The notes beneath the pieces were generated by a model, which saw nothing but the letters and a program-made list of their open reading frames with translations, made no database searches and was not told where the DNA came from. The position numbers were made by a program, and so were the translations under genes. From an uncultured Oscillospiraceae bacterium (lineage in GTDB: Bacteria; Bacillota; Clostridia; Oscillospirales; Oscillospiraceae), in NCBI GenBank assembly GCA_934645175.1, contig CAKUDE010000007.1, positions 1 through 64,000 of the forward strand: 64,000 nucleotides of DNA. The letters run 5' to 3'. Shown in pieces: positions 34,157 through 42,260 of the stretch (position 1 is the stretch's first letter; the number at the start of each line of letters is the position of its first letter).

Positions 34157-35011
34157 TTATTCTCCCGCAGATTCCGTAGGTACAGGATTGCCGTTTTCGT
34201 CATAGCCGACCTCGGCTGCCGTTTTGGAACCGGCAAGCACCTGTGCCTGTGCATACCAGGTCTCATAAAGTCCGGCATCTTTTGCCTTTGCAAGGATGGC
34301 GTTGACCTTCGCAGTCAGCTCGTCGTCGCCCTTTTTCAGGATGACCACATTGCCGACGTATTTGGGATCGACCGTAAAGGCAAAATCACACAACGCAACG
34401 GCATCATCGTTGGCCATGAACACCTCCGCCTGGCCCTTGGCCAGCGCAACGGCATCGAAGTCGCCCTTTTTGAGCTGCATGAGTGCCGTGGAAAGATCGG
34501 ACACCGGAACAATGGTGGCTCCCGCAAGCTGCTCCTTGCACAGTGTTTCCTGAAGCGAAGCGCTCTGTGCGCCGACCTGAATGCCGTTAAAATCCTCGGC
34601 AGTCTTAAACTTGTCTTTGTTTTCCTTTAGCGTGACAACCACCTGTTCGGTTTCATTGTCTCCCGCAAAGTAATAATCCGAGAGGTTGTAGCTTTCGGCG
34701 CGTTCCGGCATCCACGAGAATCCGGAAATGGCCAGCGTCGCTTTGCCGCTGGAAACCGCACCGGGGCAGGCGTCAAAGCTCATCGGCAGGATCTTCAGCT
34801 CCATTCCCAATTCATCGGCGATATACTGCGCCAGCAGCGCATCAAAGCCGACATACTGCTCCTGCCCGGATTTGGACATATCGCAGAAAATCATCGGTGC
34901 GAAGTCCGGTGAGGTTGCCACGGTCAGAACCGGCTTTTCCTCGGATTTGCAGCCTGCCAGCAGCGCGCCGAGCAGTGAAAGCATCAGCAGAATACTAACG
35001 ATCTTTTTCAT
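34157..35011 (-). CDS. Polar amino-acid ABC transporter, substrate-binding lipoprotein
   Basis: A 284-residue family 3 solute-binding protein. The lipoprotein signal MKKIVSILLMLSLLGALLAG ends at Cys21, so it is tethered to the outer face of the membrane. VLTVATSPDFAPMIF, YVGFDALLAQYIADELGMEL and AEDFNGIQVGAQSASLQE match the HisJ/ArtJ/GlnH fold. It is the first gene of the operon and has AGGAGGG before the ATG. Two ArgR-like boxes overlap its promoter, which points to arginine or a related amino acid; the ligand cannot be read from sequence alone. Confidence 0.94.
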   Translation of the reverse strand: MKKIVSILLMLSLLGALLAGCKSEEKPVLTVATSPDFAPMIFCDMSKSGQEQYVGFDALLAQYIADELGMELKILPMSFDACPGAVSSGKATLAISGFSWMPERAESYNLSDYYFAGDNETEQVVVTLKENKDKFKTAEDFNGIQVGAQSASLQETLCKEQLAGATIVPVSDLSTALMQLKKGDFDAVALAKGQAEVFMANDDAVALCDFAFTVDPKYVGNVVILKKGDDELTAKVNAILAKAKDAGLYETWYAQAQVLAGSKTAAEVGYDENGNPVPTESAGE

Positions 35012-35064
35012 GTTTCTTTCCCTCCTGCTGCGGATTTTTATCCGCAACCTATTTGATGTGACCC

Positions 35065-35093
35065 ACTATACACGAATATTTATTCATTGTCAA
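35065..35093 (-). promoter_or_regulatory. Promoter of the amino-acid ABC operon
   Basis: Minus strand perfect -35 TTGACA (35093-35088), 17-base spacer, -10 TATAGT (35070-35065). Confidence 0.88.
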
Positions 35094-35110
35094 CAGGATA
35101 TTTATTCATT
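35072..35110 (-). promoter_or_regulatory. Tandem ArgR/AhrC-like boxes
   Basis: On the minus strand AATGAATAAATATTCGTG (35088-35071) fits the ARG-box pattern TGAATWWWWATTCA with one change and fills the spacer between -35 and -10; AATGAATAAATATCC (35110-35096) is a second, weaker copy upstream of the -35. They are 22 bases apart, close to the spacing of classical ARG-box pairs. Repression by an ArgR protein is inferred. Confidence 0.65.
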
Positions 35111-35205
35111 TCCGCGTTTTTGTCGCTTTGTCCAAGGCAGACCTCGGTTTTTCTCGGAAAGCGGTGAAAATGCCGAGCAAACGGGAAAAGCGGTCTACGT
35201 TCTGA

Positions 35206-35240
35206 CAAAAAAATGAGGTATCCCGGAGGGGATACCTCAT
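35206..35240 (-). terminator. Terminator of the dapA-dapB-hisS-aspS unit
   Basis: On the minus strand ATGAGGTATCCC and GGGATACCTCAT form a 12-base stem with a 4-base loop and a run of seven T. No gene lies in 35012-35271; the middle part (35111-35205) shows nothing recognisable. Confidence 0.93.
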
Positions 35241-35271
35241 TTTCGACGGTTACGCCTCAAAGCCGCACCGT

Positions 35272-37047
35272 TCAGTCATCCAGAGCAATCCGAATATGCA
35301 CGTCATCGAGCTGCTTCTGATCAACAACGGACGGAGCGCCCATCATGACGTCCTGCGCATTTTTGTTCATCGGGAAAGGAATGATCTCGCGAATGGATTC
35401 TTCCCCTGCCAGCAGCATGACAATGCGGTCAATACCGGGCGCAATTCCTGCGTGGGGGGGTGCACCGTAGCAGAAAGCATTATACATGGCGGGGAACTTT
35501 GCCTTGACATCCTCCTCGCCGAGGCCGACCAGCTCAAAAGCACGGATCATGATCTCGGGATCATGGTTCCGCACCGCACCGGACGACAGCTCCACGCCGT
35601 TGCACACAAGGTCGTACTGCTGCGCGGTGATGGTCAGCGGATCGAGCTTGCCCTCGATGGCTCTGTCCAGCGTTTCGGCGCCGCCGCCGGGCATGGAGAA
35701 GGGATTGTGGCAGAACTCGAGCGCGCCGCTCTCCTCGCCGATCTCGTACATCGGGAAATCGACAACCCAGCAGAATTCATAGCGTTCTCTGTCCATATGG
35801 CCGGGCACGAGTGCGCCGAGCTTGCTGCGCAGCACGCCCGCGGTCTTGATTGCAGCGGTGCGCTTCCCTGCGGCCACGCCGACGAGACAGCCGGGCGTCA
35901 GGCCGAGCGCCTCCGTGATCTGCTGCGCGTGCGGCTGAAGGAACTTGGCCACGCCGCCGGCAAAGGAGCCGTCGGCCTCGACCTTGAACCAGTAGGGCTT
36001 GCTGCCGGACTGCACTTCTACATCCGCACAGAGCTTGTCGATCTGCTTGCGCGTCAGCTCACAGCCGGGTACGACGACGGCCTTGACGACATTCCCCTCG
36101 GCAAAGGGCGCAAACTCGCTGCCCTTGACGAGCGCGGTCATGTCCTGAAGCACCAGATCAATGCGCAGGTCGGGCTTGTCCGAACCGTAGGTCTCCAGCG
36201 CATCGCGGTAGGCAATGCGGCGGAAGGGCGCAGAAGATGCAATGTTATACTTGCCGTATTTCGCGAAAACAGGCGGCAAAACATCCTCAATAACAGCGAA
36301 TACGTCGTCCTGCGTGGCGAAAGCCATTTCCATATCGAGCTGATAGAACTCGCCGGGGCTCCGGTCGCCGCGCGCGTCCTCGTCGCGGAAGCAGGGAGCA
36401 ATCTGGAAATAACGGTCGAAGCCGGAGGTCATCAGAAGCTGCTTGAACTGCTGCGGTGCCTGCGGCAGGGCATAGAACTTGCCGGGGTGCTTTCTGGCGG
36501 GCACGAGGTAGTCGCGCGCGCCCTCCGGGCTGGAGACGGTCAGGATGGGTGTGGTGATCTCCAGGAAATCGTGGTCCATCATCGCCTTGCGGATGGCGGC
36601 GACAACGTTGCAGCGCAGAACGATATTCTGCTTGACCTCGGGATTGCGCAAATCAAGATAGCGGTACTTCAGGCGCACGTTTTCGTCCGCCTCGCGGGAG
36701 CGGTTGATCTCAAAGGGCAGCGAGTTGTAGATGCACTTGCCGAGCACGCGCAGCTCGGTCGGAACGACCTCGATCTCACCGGTAGGCTGCTTGGGGTTCT
36801 TGGAGGTACGCTCGCGCACCGTGCCGGTGATCTGGATTGTGGATTCGCGGTTGACGGGCTTGACGGCACGCAGCATCTCCTCGCTCTCCAATACAAGCTG
36901 CGTGGTGCCGTAGAAATCACGTAGAACGGCGAAGGCCAGGCTGCTGCCGACCTCGCGGACGTTTTCCAACCAGCCTGCGAGCGTAACGGTCTTTCCTGCA
37001 TCGGACAGGCGCAGCTCGCCGCAATTATGGGTTCTGGACTGAATCAT
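35272..37047 (-). CDS. aspS: Aspartyl-tRNA synthetase
   Basis: A 591-residue class IIb synthetase of the bacterial type: N-terminal OB-fold anticodon-binding domain (about 1-110), class II motif 2 FRDEDARGDRSPGEFYQLDMEMAF-like region (residues about 217-240), the bacterial GAD insertion (about 300-420) and motif 3 GIAPGIDRIVMLL (about 530-542). It ends with the usual FPMNKNAQDVMMGAPS. Expected product charges tRNA-Asp (and possibly tRNA-Asn, which cannot be told). It follows hisS by 18 bases. Confidence 0.97.
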   Translation of the reverse strand: MIQSRTHNCGELRLSDAGKTVTLAGWLENVREVGSSLAFAVLRDFYGTTQLVLESEEMLRAVKPVNRESTIQITGTVRERTSKNPKQPTGEIEVVPTELRVLGKCIYNSLPFEINRSREADENVRLKYRYLDLRNPEVKQNIVLRCNVVAAIRKAMMDHDFLEITTPILTVSSPEGARDYLVPARKHPGKFYALPQAPQQFKQLLMTSGFDRYFQIAPCFRDEDARGDRSPGEFYQLDMEMAFATQDDVFAVIEDVLPPVFAKYGKYNIASSAPFRRIAYRDALETYGSDKPDLRIDLVLQDMTALVKGSEFAPFAEGNVVKAVVVPGCELTRKQIDKLCADVEVQSGSKPYWFKVEADGSFAGGVAKFLQPHAQQITEALGLTPGCLVGVAAGKRTAAIKTAGVLRSKLGALVPGHMDRERYEFCWVVDFPMYEIGEESGALEFCHNPFSMPGGGAETLDRAIEGKLDPLTITAQQYDLVCNGVELSSGAVRNHDPEIMIRAFELVGLGEEDVKAKFPAMYNAFCYGAPPHAGIAPGIDRIVMLLAGEESIREIIPFPMNKNAQDVMMGAPSVVDQKQLDDVHIRIALDD

Positions 37048-37065
37048 TGGTATTATTCCCTCTCT

Positions 37066-38421
37066 TTAGTCTAGGATTACTTTTCCGGCCTGCGCTTCGG
37101 CGACGCCCGCCGCGATCAGCGCAGCGGCTTTATCGGGCGTGCAAAGCGTCTGCTCGCCGGTCTTCAGCGCCTTGACGGAGCATTTGCCCGCCGCGATCTC
37201 GTCCTCCCCCAGGAAAACCACATAGGGGATCCCAAGCCGGTCGGCATAGCTCATCTTGGCCTTGAATTTCTTTTCTTCGCAATAAAGCTGCGTGCGGATG
37301 CCCGCTGCGCGAAGCTTTGTTGCCAACGCAACGGCAGGCGCAAGATCCGTCGTCATGGGCAGAAGCAGCGCGTCGGCCGGCGCGGTGGGAAGCTGCGGAT
37401 TGAGCATTCCCTGCTCGTCGAGCACATAAAACAGGCGCGTCAGGCCGATGGCCACGCCCACGCCGGGCAGACTGCGCTCAGAGTAATACTCCGCCAGATT
37501 GTCATAGCGGCCGCCGGCGCAGATGGCGCCGATTTCCGGATGCTCGGTCATGCGCGTTTCGTAGACCGTTCCGGTGTAGTAATCCAGGCCGCGTGCAATG
37601 GTCAGATCGACGGCAAAGTTTTCCTGCGGCACGCCGAACTCCGCCAGATATTTCGTCACGGTGCTCAGCTCGTCGAGACCGATATCGAAGGTCTCGTTTT
37701 TGCCGCGGTAGCCCTCCAGTGCGGCAAGCACCTCGGCATTCGTGCCGCGGATGGCAATGAACCGCAGGATTTCATCCGCGCTTTGCCCGGGGAGCGACAG
37801 CTCCTGCGTCAGCAGCTCCCGAACCTTATCCGACCCGATCTTATCGAGCTTGTCCACGGTGCGCATAATGTCCTGCGACTGCTCCGTCAGGCCAAGCATG
37901 GCGTAGAAGCCGTTGAGGATCTTACGGTTGTTGACGCTGATGCAAAAGCGCTTCAGGCCGAATTCCGAGAACACGCGATAGATGACGGCGGGGATCTCCG
38001 CCTCGTTGATAACGGAGAGCTTTCCGTCACCGATGATGTCGATGTCCGCCTGATAGAACTCACGGAAGCGGCCGCGCTGCGCGCGCTCGCCGCGGTAAAC
38101 CTTGCCGATGGCGTAGCGCCGGAAGGGAAAGGCCAGCTCGTTTTCGTGCAGCGCGACATATTTCGCCAGCGGGACGGTATGGTCGAAGCGCAGCGCCAGA
38201 TCGGAATCGCCCTTCTGAAAGCGGTAGATCTGTTTTTCCGTTTCGCCGCCGCCCTTGGCCAGCAGAATGTCCGCTGCCTCGATGACGGGAGTATCGATGG
38301 GAGTGAAGCCGTAAAGTGAGAAGCTGCGGCGCAGGATCTCCAGCATCCGTTCAAATTTCTGCTGGGGCGCCGGGAGCAGCTCCATGAAGCCCGACAGCGT
38401 GCGGGGTTTGCGTTTTTCCAT
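37066..38421 (-). CDS. hisS: Histidyl-tRNA synthetase
   Basis: A 451-residue class II synthetase. Motif 1 region GFMELLPAPQQKFERML, RFDHTVPLAKY (about 76-86), motif 2 YRGERAQRGRFREFYQADIDIIG (about 108-130), the histidine-A loop LTIARGLDYYTGTVYE and motif 3 PGVGVAIGLTRLFYVL, followed by the anticodon-binding domain. The start is the ATG after AGAAGGATATACC; an in-frame extension would overlap dapB. hisS-aspS tandem order is common in Bacillota. Confidence 0.96.
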   Translation of the reverse strand: MEKRKPRTLSGFMELLPAPQQKFERMLEILRRSFSLYGFTPIDTPVIEAADILLAKGGGETEKQIYRFQKGDSDLALRFDHTVPLAKYVALHENELAFPFRRYAIGKVYRGERAQRGRFREFYQADIDIIGDGKLSVINEAEIPAVIYRVFSEFGLKRFCISVNNRKILNGFYAMLGLTEQSQDIMRTVDKLDKIGSDKVRELLTQELSLPGQSADEILRFIAIRGTNAEVLAALEGYRGKNETFDIGLDELSTVTKYLAEFGVPQENFAVDLTIARGLDYYTGTVYETRMTEHPEIGAICAGGRYDNLAEYYSERSLPGVGVAIGLTRLFYVLDEQGMLNPQLPTAPADALLLPMTTDLAPAVALATKLRAAGIRTQLYCEEKKFKAKMSYADRLGIPYVVFLGEDEIAAGKCSVKALKTGEQTLCTPDKAAALIAAGVAEAQAGKVILD

Positions 38422-38434
38422 GGTATATCCTTCT

Positions 38435-39148
38435 TTATGCGTTAAAAATAATCTCCTCCAGAGAATAGAAGCCGGGAGCGCGGCCGCAGATGGCGTGCGC
38501 CGCGCGCAGTGCGCCCGCGGCAAACACGCGGCGGCTGGTCGCCTTGTGCGTCAGCTCCAGCGACTCGTCCTGTCCAAAGAACAGCACGCTGTGTTCTCCC
38601 GCAACGGTGCCGCCGCGCAGGGAAAACACCCCGATCTCGTTTTTACCGCGCTTACCGCACAGGCCCTCGCGGCCGTGAACGACAAGCGCCTGCCCCTGCG
38701 GGTCCAGCTCATACAGAAGCTGCTTCGCCGTACCGCTGGGCGCATCGACCTTCTGATTGTGGTGCAGCTCCAGGATTTCCTTATCCCAATCGACAAGCAC
38801 GGACGCATACTCGCGCAGCATCCGTCGCAGAACGGCGATGCCGGTGCTGTAGTTTGCCGTCCAGAGCACGGCATTCGTCCGCGCAAGCGCGTGCAGACGG
38901 TCGAAATCCGGCTCGGTCAGGCCGGTAGTGCCGCTGACAAGCGCCGCGCCGGTGCGGGTCAGATAGCGCTCCAGATGCGGCAGCGCACCGACCCCGGAAA
39001 AATCCAGGCAGACCTGCGCCGCCGGAGCGTCGTCGTAACGCTCCGGACAGTTCAGATCGGCGTAGCCGACGATCTCGTCGCCGGCGGCGAGGGCAAGTTC
39101 TTCGAGCATCCTGCCCATCCTGCCGTAGCCGCTGAGAAACAGCCTCAT
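38435..39148 (-). CDS. dapB: 4-hydroxy-tetrahydrodipicolinate reductase
   Basis: A 237-residue DapB that reduces the DapA product with NAD(P)H in lysine and diaminopimelate synthesis. The nucleotide-binding start MRLFLSGYGRMGRMLEELA, VSGTTGLTEPDF, TANYSTGIAVLRRML, and the substrate loop ELHHNQKVDAPSGTAKQL (about 152-169) are visible. Slightly shorter than the Escherichia coli enzyme, as usual in clostridia. It overlaps dapA by 4 bases (ATGA). Confidence 0.95.
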   Translation of the reverse strand: MRLFLSGYGRMGRMLEELALAAGDEIVGYADLNCPERYDDAPAAQVCLDFSGVGALPHLERYLTRTGAALVSGTTGLTEPDFDRLHALARTNAVLWTANYSTGIAVLRRMLREYASVLVDWDKEILELHHNQKVDAPSGTAKQLLYELDPQGQALVVHGREGLCGKRGKNEIGVFSLRGGTVAGEHSVLFFGQDESLELTHKATSRRVFAAGALRAAHAICGRAPGFYSLEEIIFNA

Positions 39149-40047
39149 TCGTCTGCGCCCTCCTTTACGGGCAAGCCGACCTCACGCATGAGCCGTGCGA
39201 GTCTGGCGCGGTTTTCCGGCGCCATCGGATACATCGGCATCCGGAAGGTTCCGGCCTCAAGGCCCATCAGGTTCATGGCCTCCTTGACCGGAATGGGGTT
39301 AACCTCCATAAACAGGCCGTTGATCAGGTCAAGGCAGCGAAGCTGCTGCGCAAGCGCCTGCTCGCGGCGGCCCTCGAGGAAATCGACCGTCATATCATGT
39401 ACCTCGCGGGGCATGATATTCGCCCATACGGAAATGACGCCGATCGCGCCGACGGACATCAGCGGGACGGTAATGTCATCGTTGCCGCTATACATCACAA
39501 AGTCGTCGGAAAGGTAGCGCGCAATCTGCATCGCGTAAGACATATCCCCGCTGGCTTCCTTGATGCCCATAACGTTCGGATGCTCCGACAGGCGGCGCAC
39601 AGCATTCGGAGAGATGCGGCAGCCGGTGCGGCCGGGTACGTTATAAAGAATGATCGGAGCGCTGGCAGCATCCGCCGACATCATAAAGTGGCGGTACATA
39701 CCCTCCTCGTTGGCTTTGACATAGTACGGACTGATACACAGGAGTGCATCGGCGCCCATGGCAGAGTATACAACGGACTTATGCTTCTGCATCTCGCTGG
39801 AGTTGGAGCCGCTGCCCGCAATGACGGGGACGCGGCCTGCGGCGCGGTCAAGCACGCACTCAAGCGTCTTGATATCCTCCTCAAGCGTGGTTGAGGCAGT
39901 CTCGCCGGTGGTGCCGAGCACCAGAAGCGCGTCGGTCTTCTGCTCGATATGCCAGTCGACGAGCGCACGCAGACGGTCGTAGTCCACGGAACCGTCGGAC
40001 GTAAAGGGACGGACCAGCGCAACAATGGAACCGGTAATTTTTTTCAT
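39145..40047 (-). CDS. dapA: 4-hydroxy-tetrahydrodipicolinate synthase
   Basis: A 300-residue class I aldolase that condenses pyruvate and aspartate semialdehyde. Substrate loop LGTTGETAST (about 43-52), the catalytic Tyr in IILYNVPGRTGC (about 131-142) and the Schiff-base Lys in VMGIKEASGDM (about 159-169). First gene of the dapA-dapB-hisS-aspS unit; promoter at 40098-40126. Confidence 0.96.
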   Translation of the reverse strand: MKKITGSIVALVRPFTSDGSVDYDRLRALVDWHIEQKTDALLVLGTTGETASTTLEEDIKTLECVLDRAAGRVPVIAGSGSNSSEMQKHKSVVYSAMGADALLCISPYYVKANEEGMYRHFMMSADAASAPIILYNVPGRTGCRISPNAVRRLSEHPNVMGIKEASGDMSYAMQIARYLSDDFVMYSGNDDITVPLMSVGAIGVISVWANIMPREVHDMTVDFLEGRREQALAQQLRCLDLINGLFMEVNPIPVKEAMNLMGLEAGTFRMPMYPMAPENRARLARLMREVGLPVKEGADE

Positions 40048-40097
40048 GGGTCAGACCTCCTGTTCAAAGTTCATGCTGCGGATTCTTTTCCATCTAA

Positions 40098-40126
40098 ACA
40101 ATAGCATTTTTTCCTTCGAATTGCAA
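40098..40126 (-). promoter_or_regulatory. Promoter of the dapA operon
   Basis: Minus strand -35 TTGCAA (40126-40121), 17-base spacer, -10 TATTGT (40103-40098). No lysine riboswitch or T-box could be recognised in the short leader. Confidence 0.65.
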
Positions 40127-40160
40127 GGAATTTTTCGTCCCGTTTCGCAGAAAAGCTCAT

Positions 40161-40188
40161 TTACATTTCTCCTTTGGCGTGTTATAAT
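40161..40188 (+). promoter_or_regulatory. Promoter of the moxR operon
   Basis: -35 TTACAT (40161-40166), 16-base spacer, perfect -10 TATAAT (40183-40188). Confidence 0.75.
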
Positions 40189-40215
40189 CGAAAAAAAGAC
40201 ATCGGAGGGTAAACT

Positions 40216-41163
40216 ATGGATTCCAATCGCTTCGTTTCCTGGCACGACCGGCTCATAGACGCCTGCTCGCAGGCGATTCTCGGAAAGCGGCAAGAGCTGT
40301 CTCTGATCGCCGCCTGCTATCTCTGCGGCGGCCATGTGCTGCTTGAGGACGTTCCCGGCACAGGCAAAACCATGCTGCTGCGCGCCTTCGCACGCGCCAC
40401 GGGCGGCAGCTTCCGCCGCATTCAGTTTACGCCCGACGTAACGCCGAGCGACATCACCGGCATCAATTTTTACAATCTCAAGCAGGGCGAGTTTGAATTC
40501 CGCCCCGGCCCGCTGTTTGCCAATATGGTTCTTGCCGACGAAATCAACCGCGCCACGCCGCGCACGCAGTCCAGCCTGCTCGAAGCAATGGCGGAGGGTC
40601 AGATTTCCGTTGACGGCGTGACGCACCCGCTGGCCGGCGCATTTATGGTCGCCGCCACGCAAAACCCCATCGAATCCTACGGCACCTTCCCGCTTCCCGA
40701 AGCGCAGATGGATCGCTTCATGATGCGCCTGTCGCTCGGCTATATGCCCCGCGAGGCGGAGATGCAGGTCGCTCTGCGCCGCGACACGGCGGACATCGTC
40801 GGGCGTATTGAGCCGTGCGTCACCGAGCAGGAAACGCTTGCTCTGCGGGAGCGGCTGGACGAGATCGAGCTGAGCGAAACGGTTCTGGATTATCTTATGC
40901 GGCTCATCGAGAAAACGCGCAGCGACGAGCGCATCCGCATCGGCGCCTCCCCGCGCGGCACCATTGCGCTGTGCAAAACGGCGCGGGCCTGGGCGGCCTT
41001 CCACGGCAGGAGCTTCGTGCTCCCGGAGGACGTCCAGTTCCTTGCGCCCTATGTGCTGACTCATCGGCTTCACTACCGCACGAGCGTTCACTCCGCAGAA
41101 GCTTCGGAGATTTTTGCATCGCTTCTGGCGCAGGTCTCCGTTCCGACCGAGGCGCGCGGATGA
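40216..41163 (+). CDS. MoxR-family AAA+ ATPase
   Basis: A 315-residue MoxR ATPase, a chaperone-like AAA+ protein thought to help assemble or mature protein complexes. Walker A LLEDVPGTGKTMLL (residues 42-55), FTPDVTPSDITGINFY, the sensor/Walker B region NMVLADEINRATPRTQSSLLEAM (about 106-128) and ATQNPIESYGTFPLPEAQMDRF (about 152-173). It heads a three-gene operon with DUF58 and DUF4129 proteins, each overlapping the next by 4 bases. Confidence 0.94.
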   Translation: MDSNRFVSWHDRLIDACSQAILGKRQELSLIAACYLCGGHVLLEDVPGTGKTMLLRAFARATGGSFRRIQFTPDVTPSDITGINFYNLKQGEFEFRPGPLFANMVLADEINRATPRTQSSLLEAMAEGQISVDGVTHPLAGAFMVAATQNPIESYGTFPLPEAQMDRFMMRLSLGYMPREAEMQVALRRDTADIVGRIEPCVTEQETLALRERLDEIELSETVLDYLMRLIEKTRSDERIRIGASPRGTIALCKTARAWAAFHGRSFVLPEDVQFLAPYVLTHRLHYRTSVHSAEASEIFASLLAQVSVPTEARG

Positions 41164-42260
41164 TCTGGTTCTTCTTCATCGTTCTGGCGGCGGGCGCTGT
41201 GGCGCAGATCCTGTCGCTGCGTCGCGCAAAGCGCAACGGCGGGTTGAGATACCGCTGCGCGCCGTCCGTTGCGGCCTGTGAGCCGGGCGAGACGTTTACG
41301 CTCTACAGTACCGTGACAAATCTGTCGCGGCGGCGCTCGCCCGTTCTGCGCGTCGAGGAGCATTTTCCGCAGCGTATGGAAATCCATGAGGCGGAGCAGT
41401 TTGCCGTGCGGCAATATGCAGGCGACTACCGTCTCTACACAAGTACCGTACTGTTGCGTGGACGACAGCGCGTGCGGCGCTCGCTGCGGGCGAGTCTCCC
41501 GGCGCGCGGTGCATATGAGTTTTCCGACGCGATCTTCCGCGCGGGCGATTTTCTGGGCTTTCGCGAGTACAGCTATCCGCGTGAAAACAGCGAAACGATC
41601 GTTATCTACCCCGCGCGGCTGGAGCGCGAGGATTTTACGCGCACCTTTACCAACGCGCTCGACGAGCTTTCGCCCATGCGGCGGCTTCTGGAGGACCCCA
41701 TCTCCGTATGCGGCTATCGCGACTATACGGGGCGTGAGCCTCTGCGTTCGATCAGCTGGAAGCAGACCGCCGTGCGCGGCGAATTGACGGTCAAGGAATA
41801 TGACCCGACCTGGCGTCCCGCGGTGGCGATCGCGCTTGATCTGGAATTCCACGGAGAATTCGATCTGCACCGTGCGCGGCAGGAATTCTGTTTCTCCATG
41901 GCGCGGACGATCTGCGAATATCTGGAGGACCGTCATACCGAGTATCGTCTGAGCACCAACGCCATTCTCTCCGGCGAAATCATGCGCTTTTACAGCAACG
42001 GCGGGCGCGGCGCGGGCTGGTCGGATCTGCTCTACGCCCTCGGCGCGGCAAAAAGCGGCGAATGCTGCTCGCTCGACGCCCTGCTGGCCGTCGCCTGCTC
42101 CGACGCCTACCGCGAACGCAGCCTGCTGCTCCTGACCACCCGGCCGAGCGAAGTCGTACTGGAAACCGTGGCCCGCGCACAGGCGGCGACGGGCGTGCAC
42201 ATCACGCCGCTTTACGCTTCGGACTTTATTACGGCAACGGCAAAGGAGGCAACGGCATGA
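41160..42260 (+). CDS. DUF58 domain protein
   Basis: A 366-residue protein with one N-terminal membrane segment (about residues 2-20) and a central DUF58 domain (DPISVCGYRDYTGREPLRSI, about 184-203, then KEYDPTWRPAVAIALDLE). DUF58 proteins are the standard partners of MoxR ATPases; the C-terminal half resembles a von Willebrand factor A fold. The ATG overlaps the moxR stop (ATGA). A longer open frame inside moxR is not supported. Function of the pair is unknown; membrane-associated quality control or export is suspected. Confidence 0.9.
   Translation: MIWFFFIVLAAGAVAQILSLRRAKRNGGLRYRCAPSVAACEPGETFTLYSTVTNLSRRRSPVLRVEEHFPQRMEIHEAEQFAVRQYAGDYRLYTSTVLLRGRQRVRRSLRASLPARGAYEFSDAIFRAGDFLGFREYSYPRENSETIVIYPARLEREDFTRTFTNALDELSPMRRLLEDPISVCGYRDYTGREPLRSISWKQTAVRGELTVKEYDPTWRPAVAIALDLEFHGEFDLHRARQEFCFSMARTICEYLEDRHTEYRLSTNAILSGEIMRFYSNGGRGAGWSDLLYALGAAKSGECCSLDALLAVACSDAYRERSLLLLTTRPSEVVLETVARAQAATGVHITPLYASDFITATAKEATA

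Noticed and set aside
40048-40215. Lysine riboswitch or T-box ahead of dapA-dapB-hisS-aspS
   Set aside because: The leader between the promoter and dapA is only about 50 bases, too short for either, and no T-box sequence (TGGNACCGCG) or terminator is seen.
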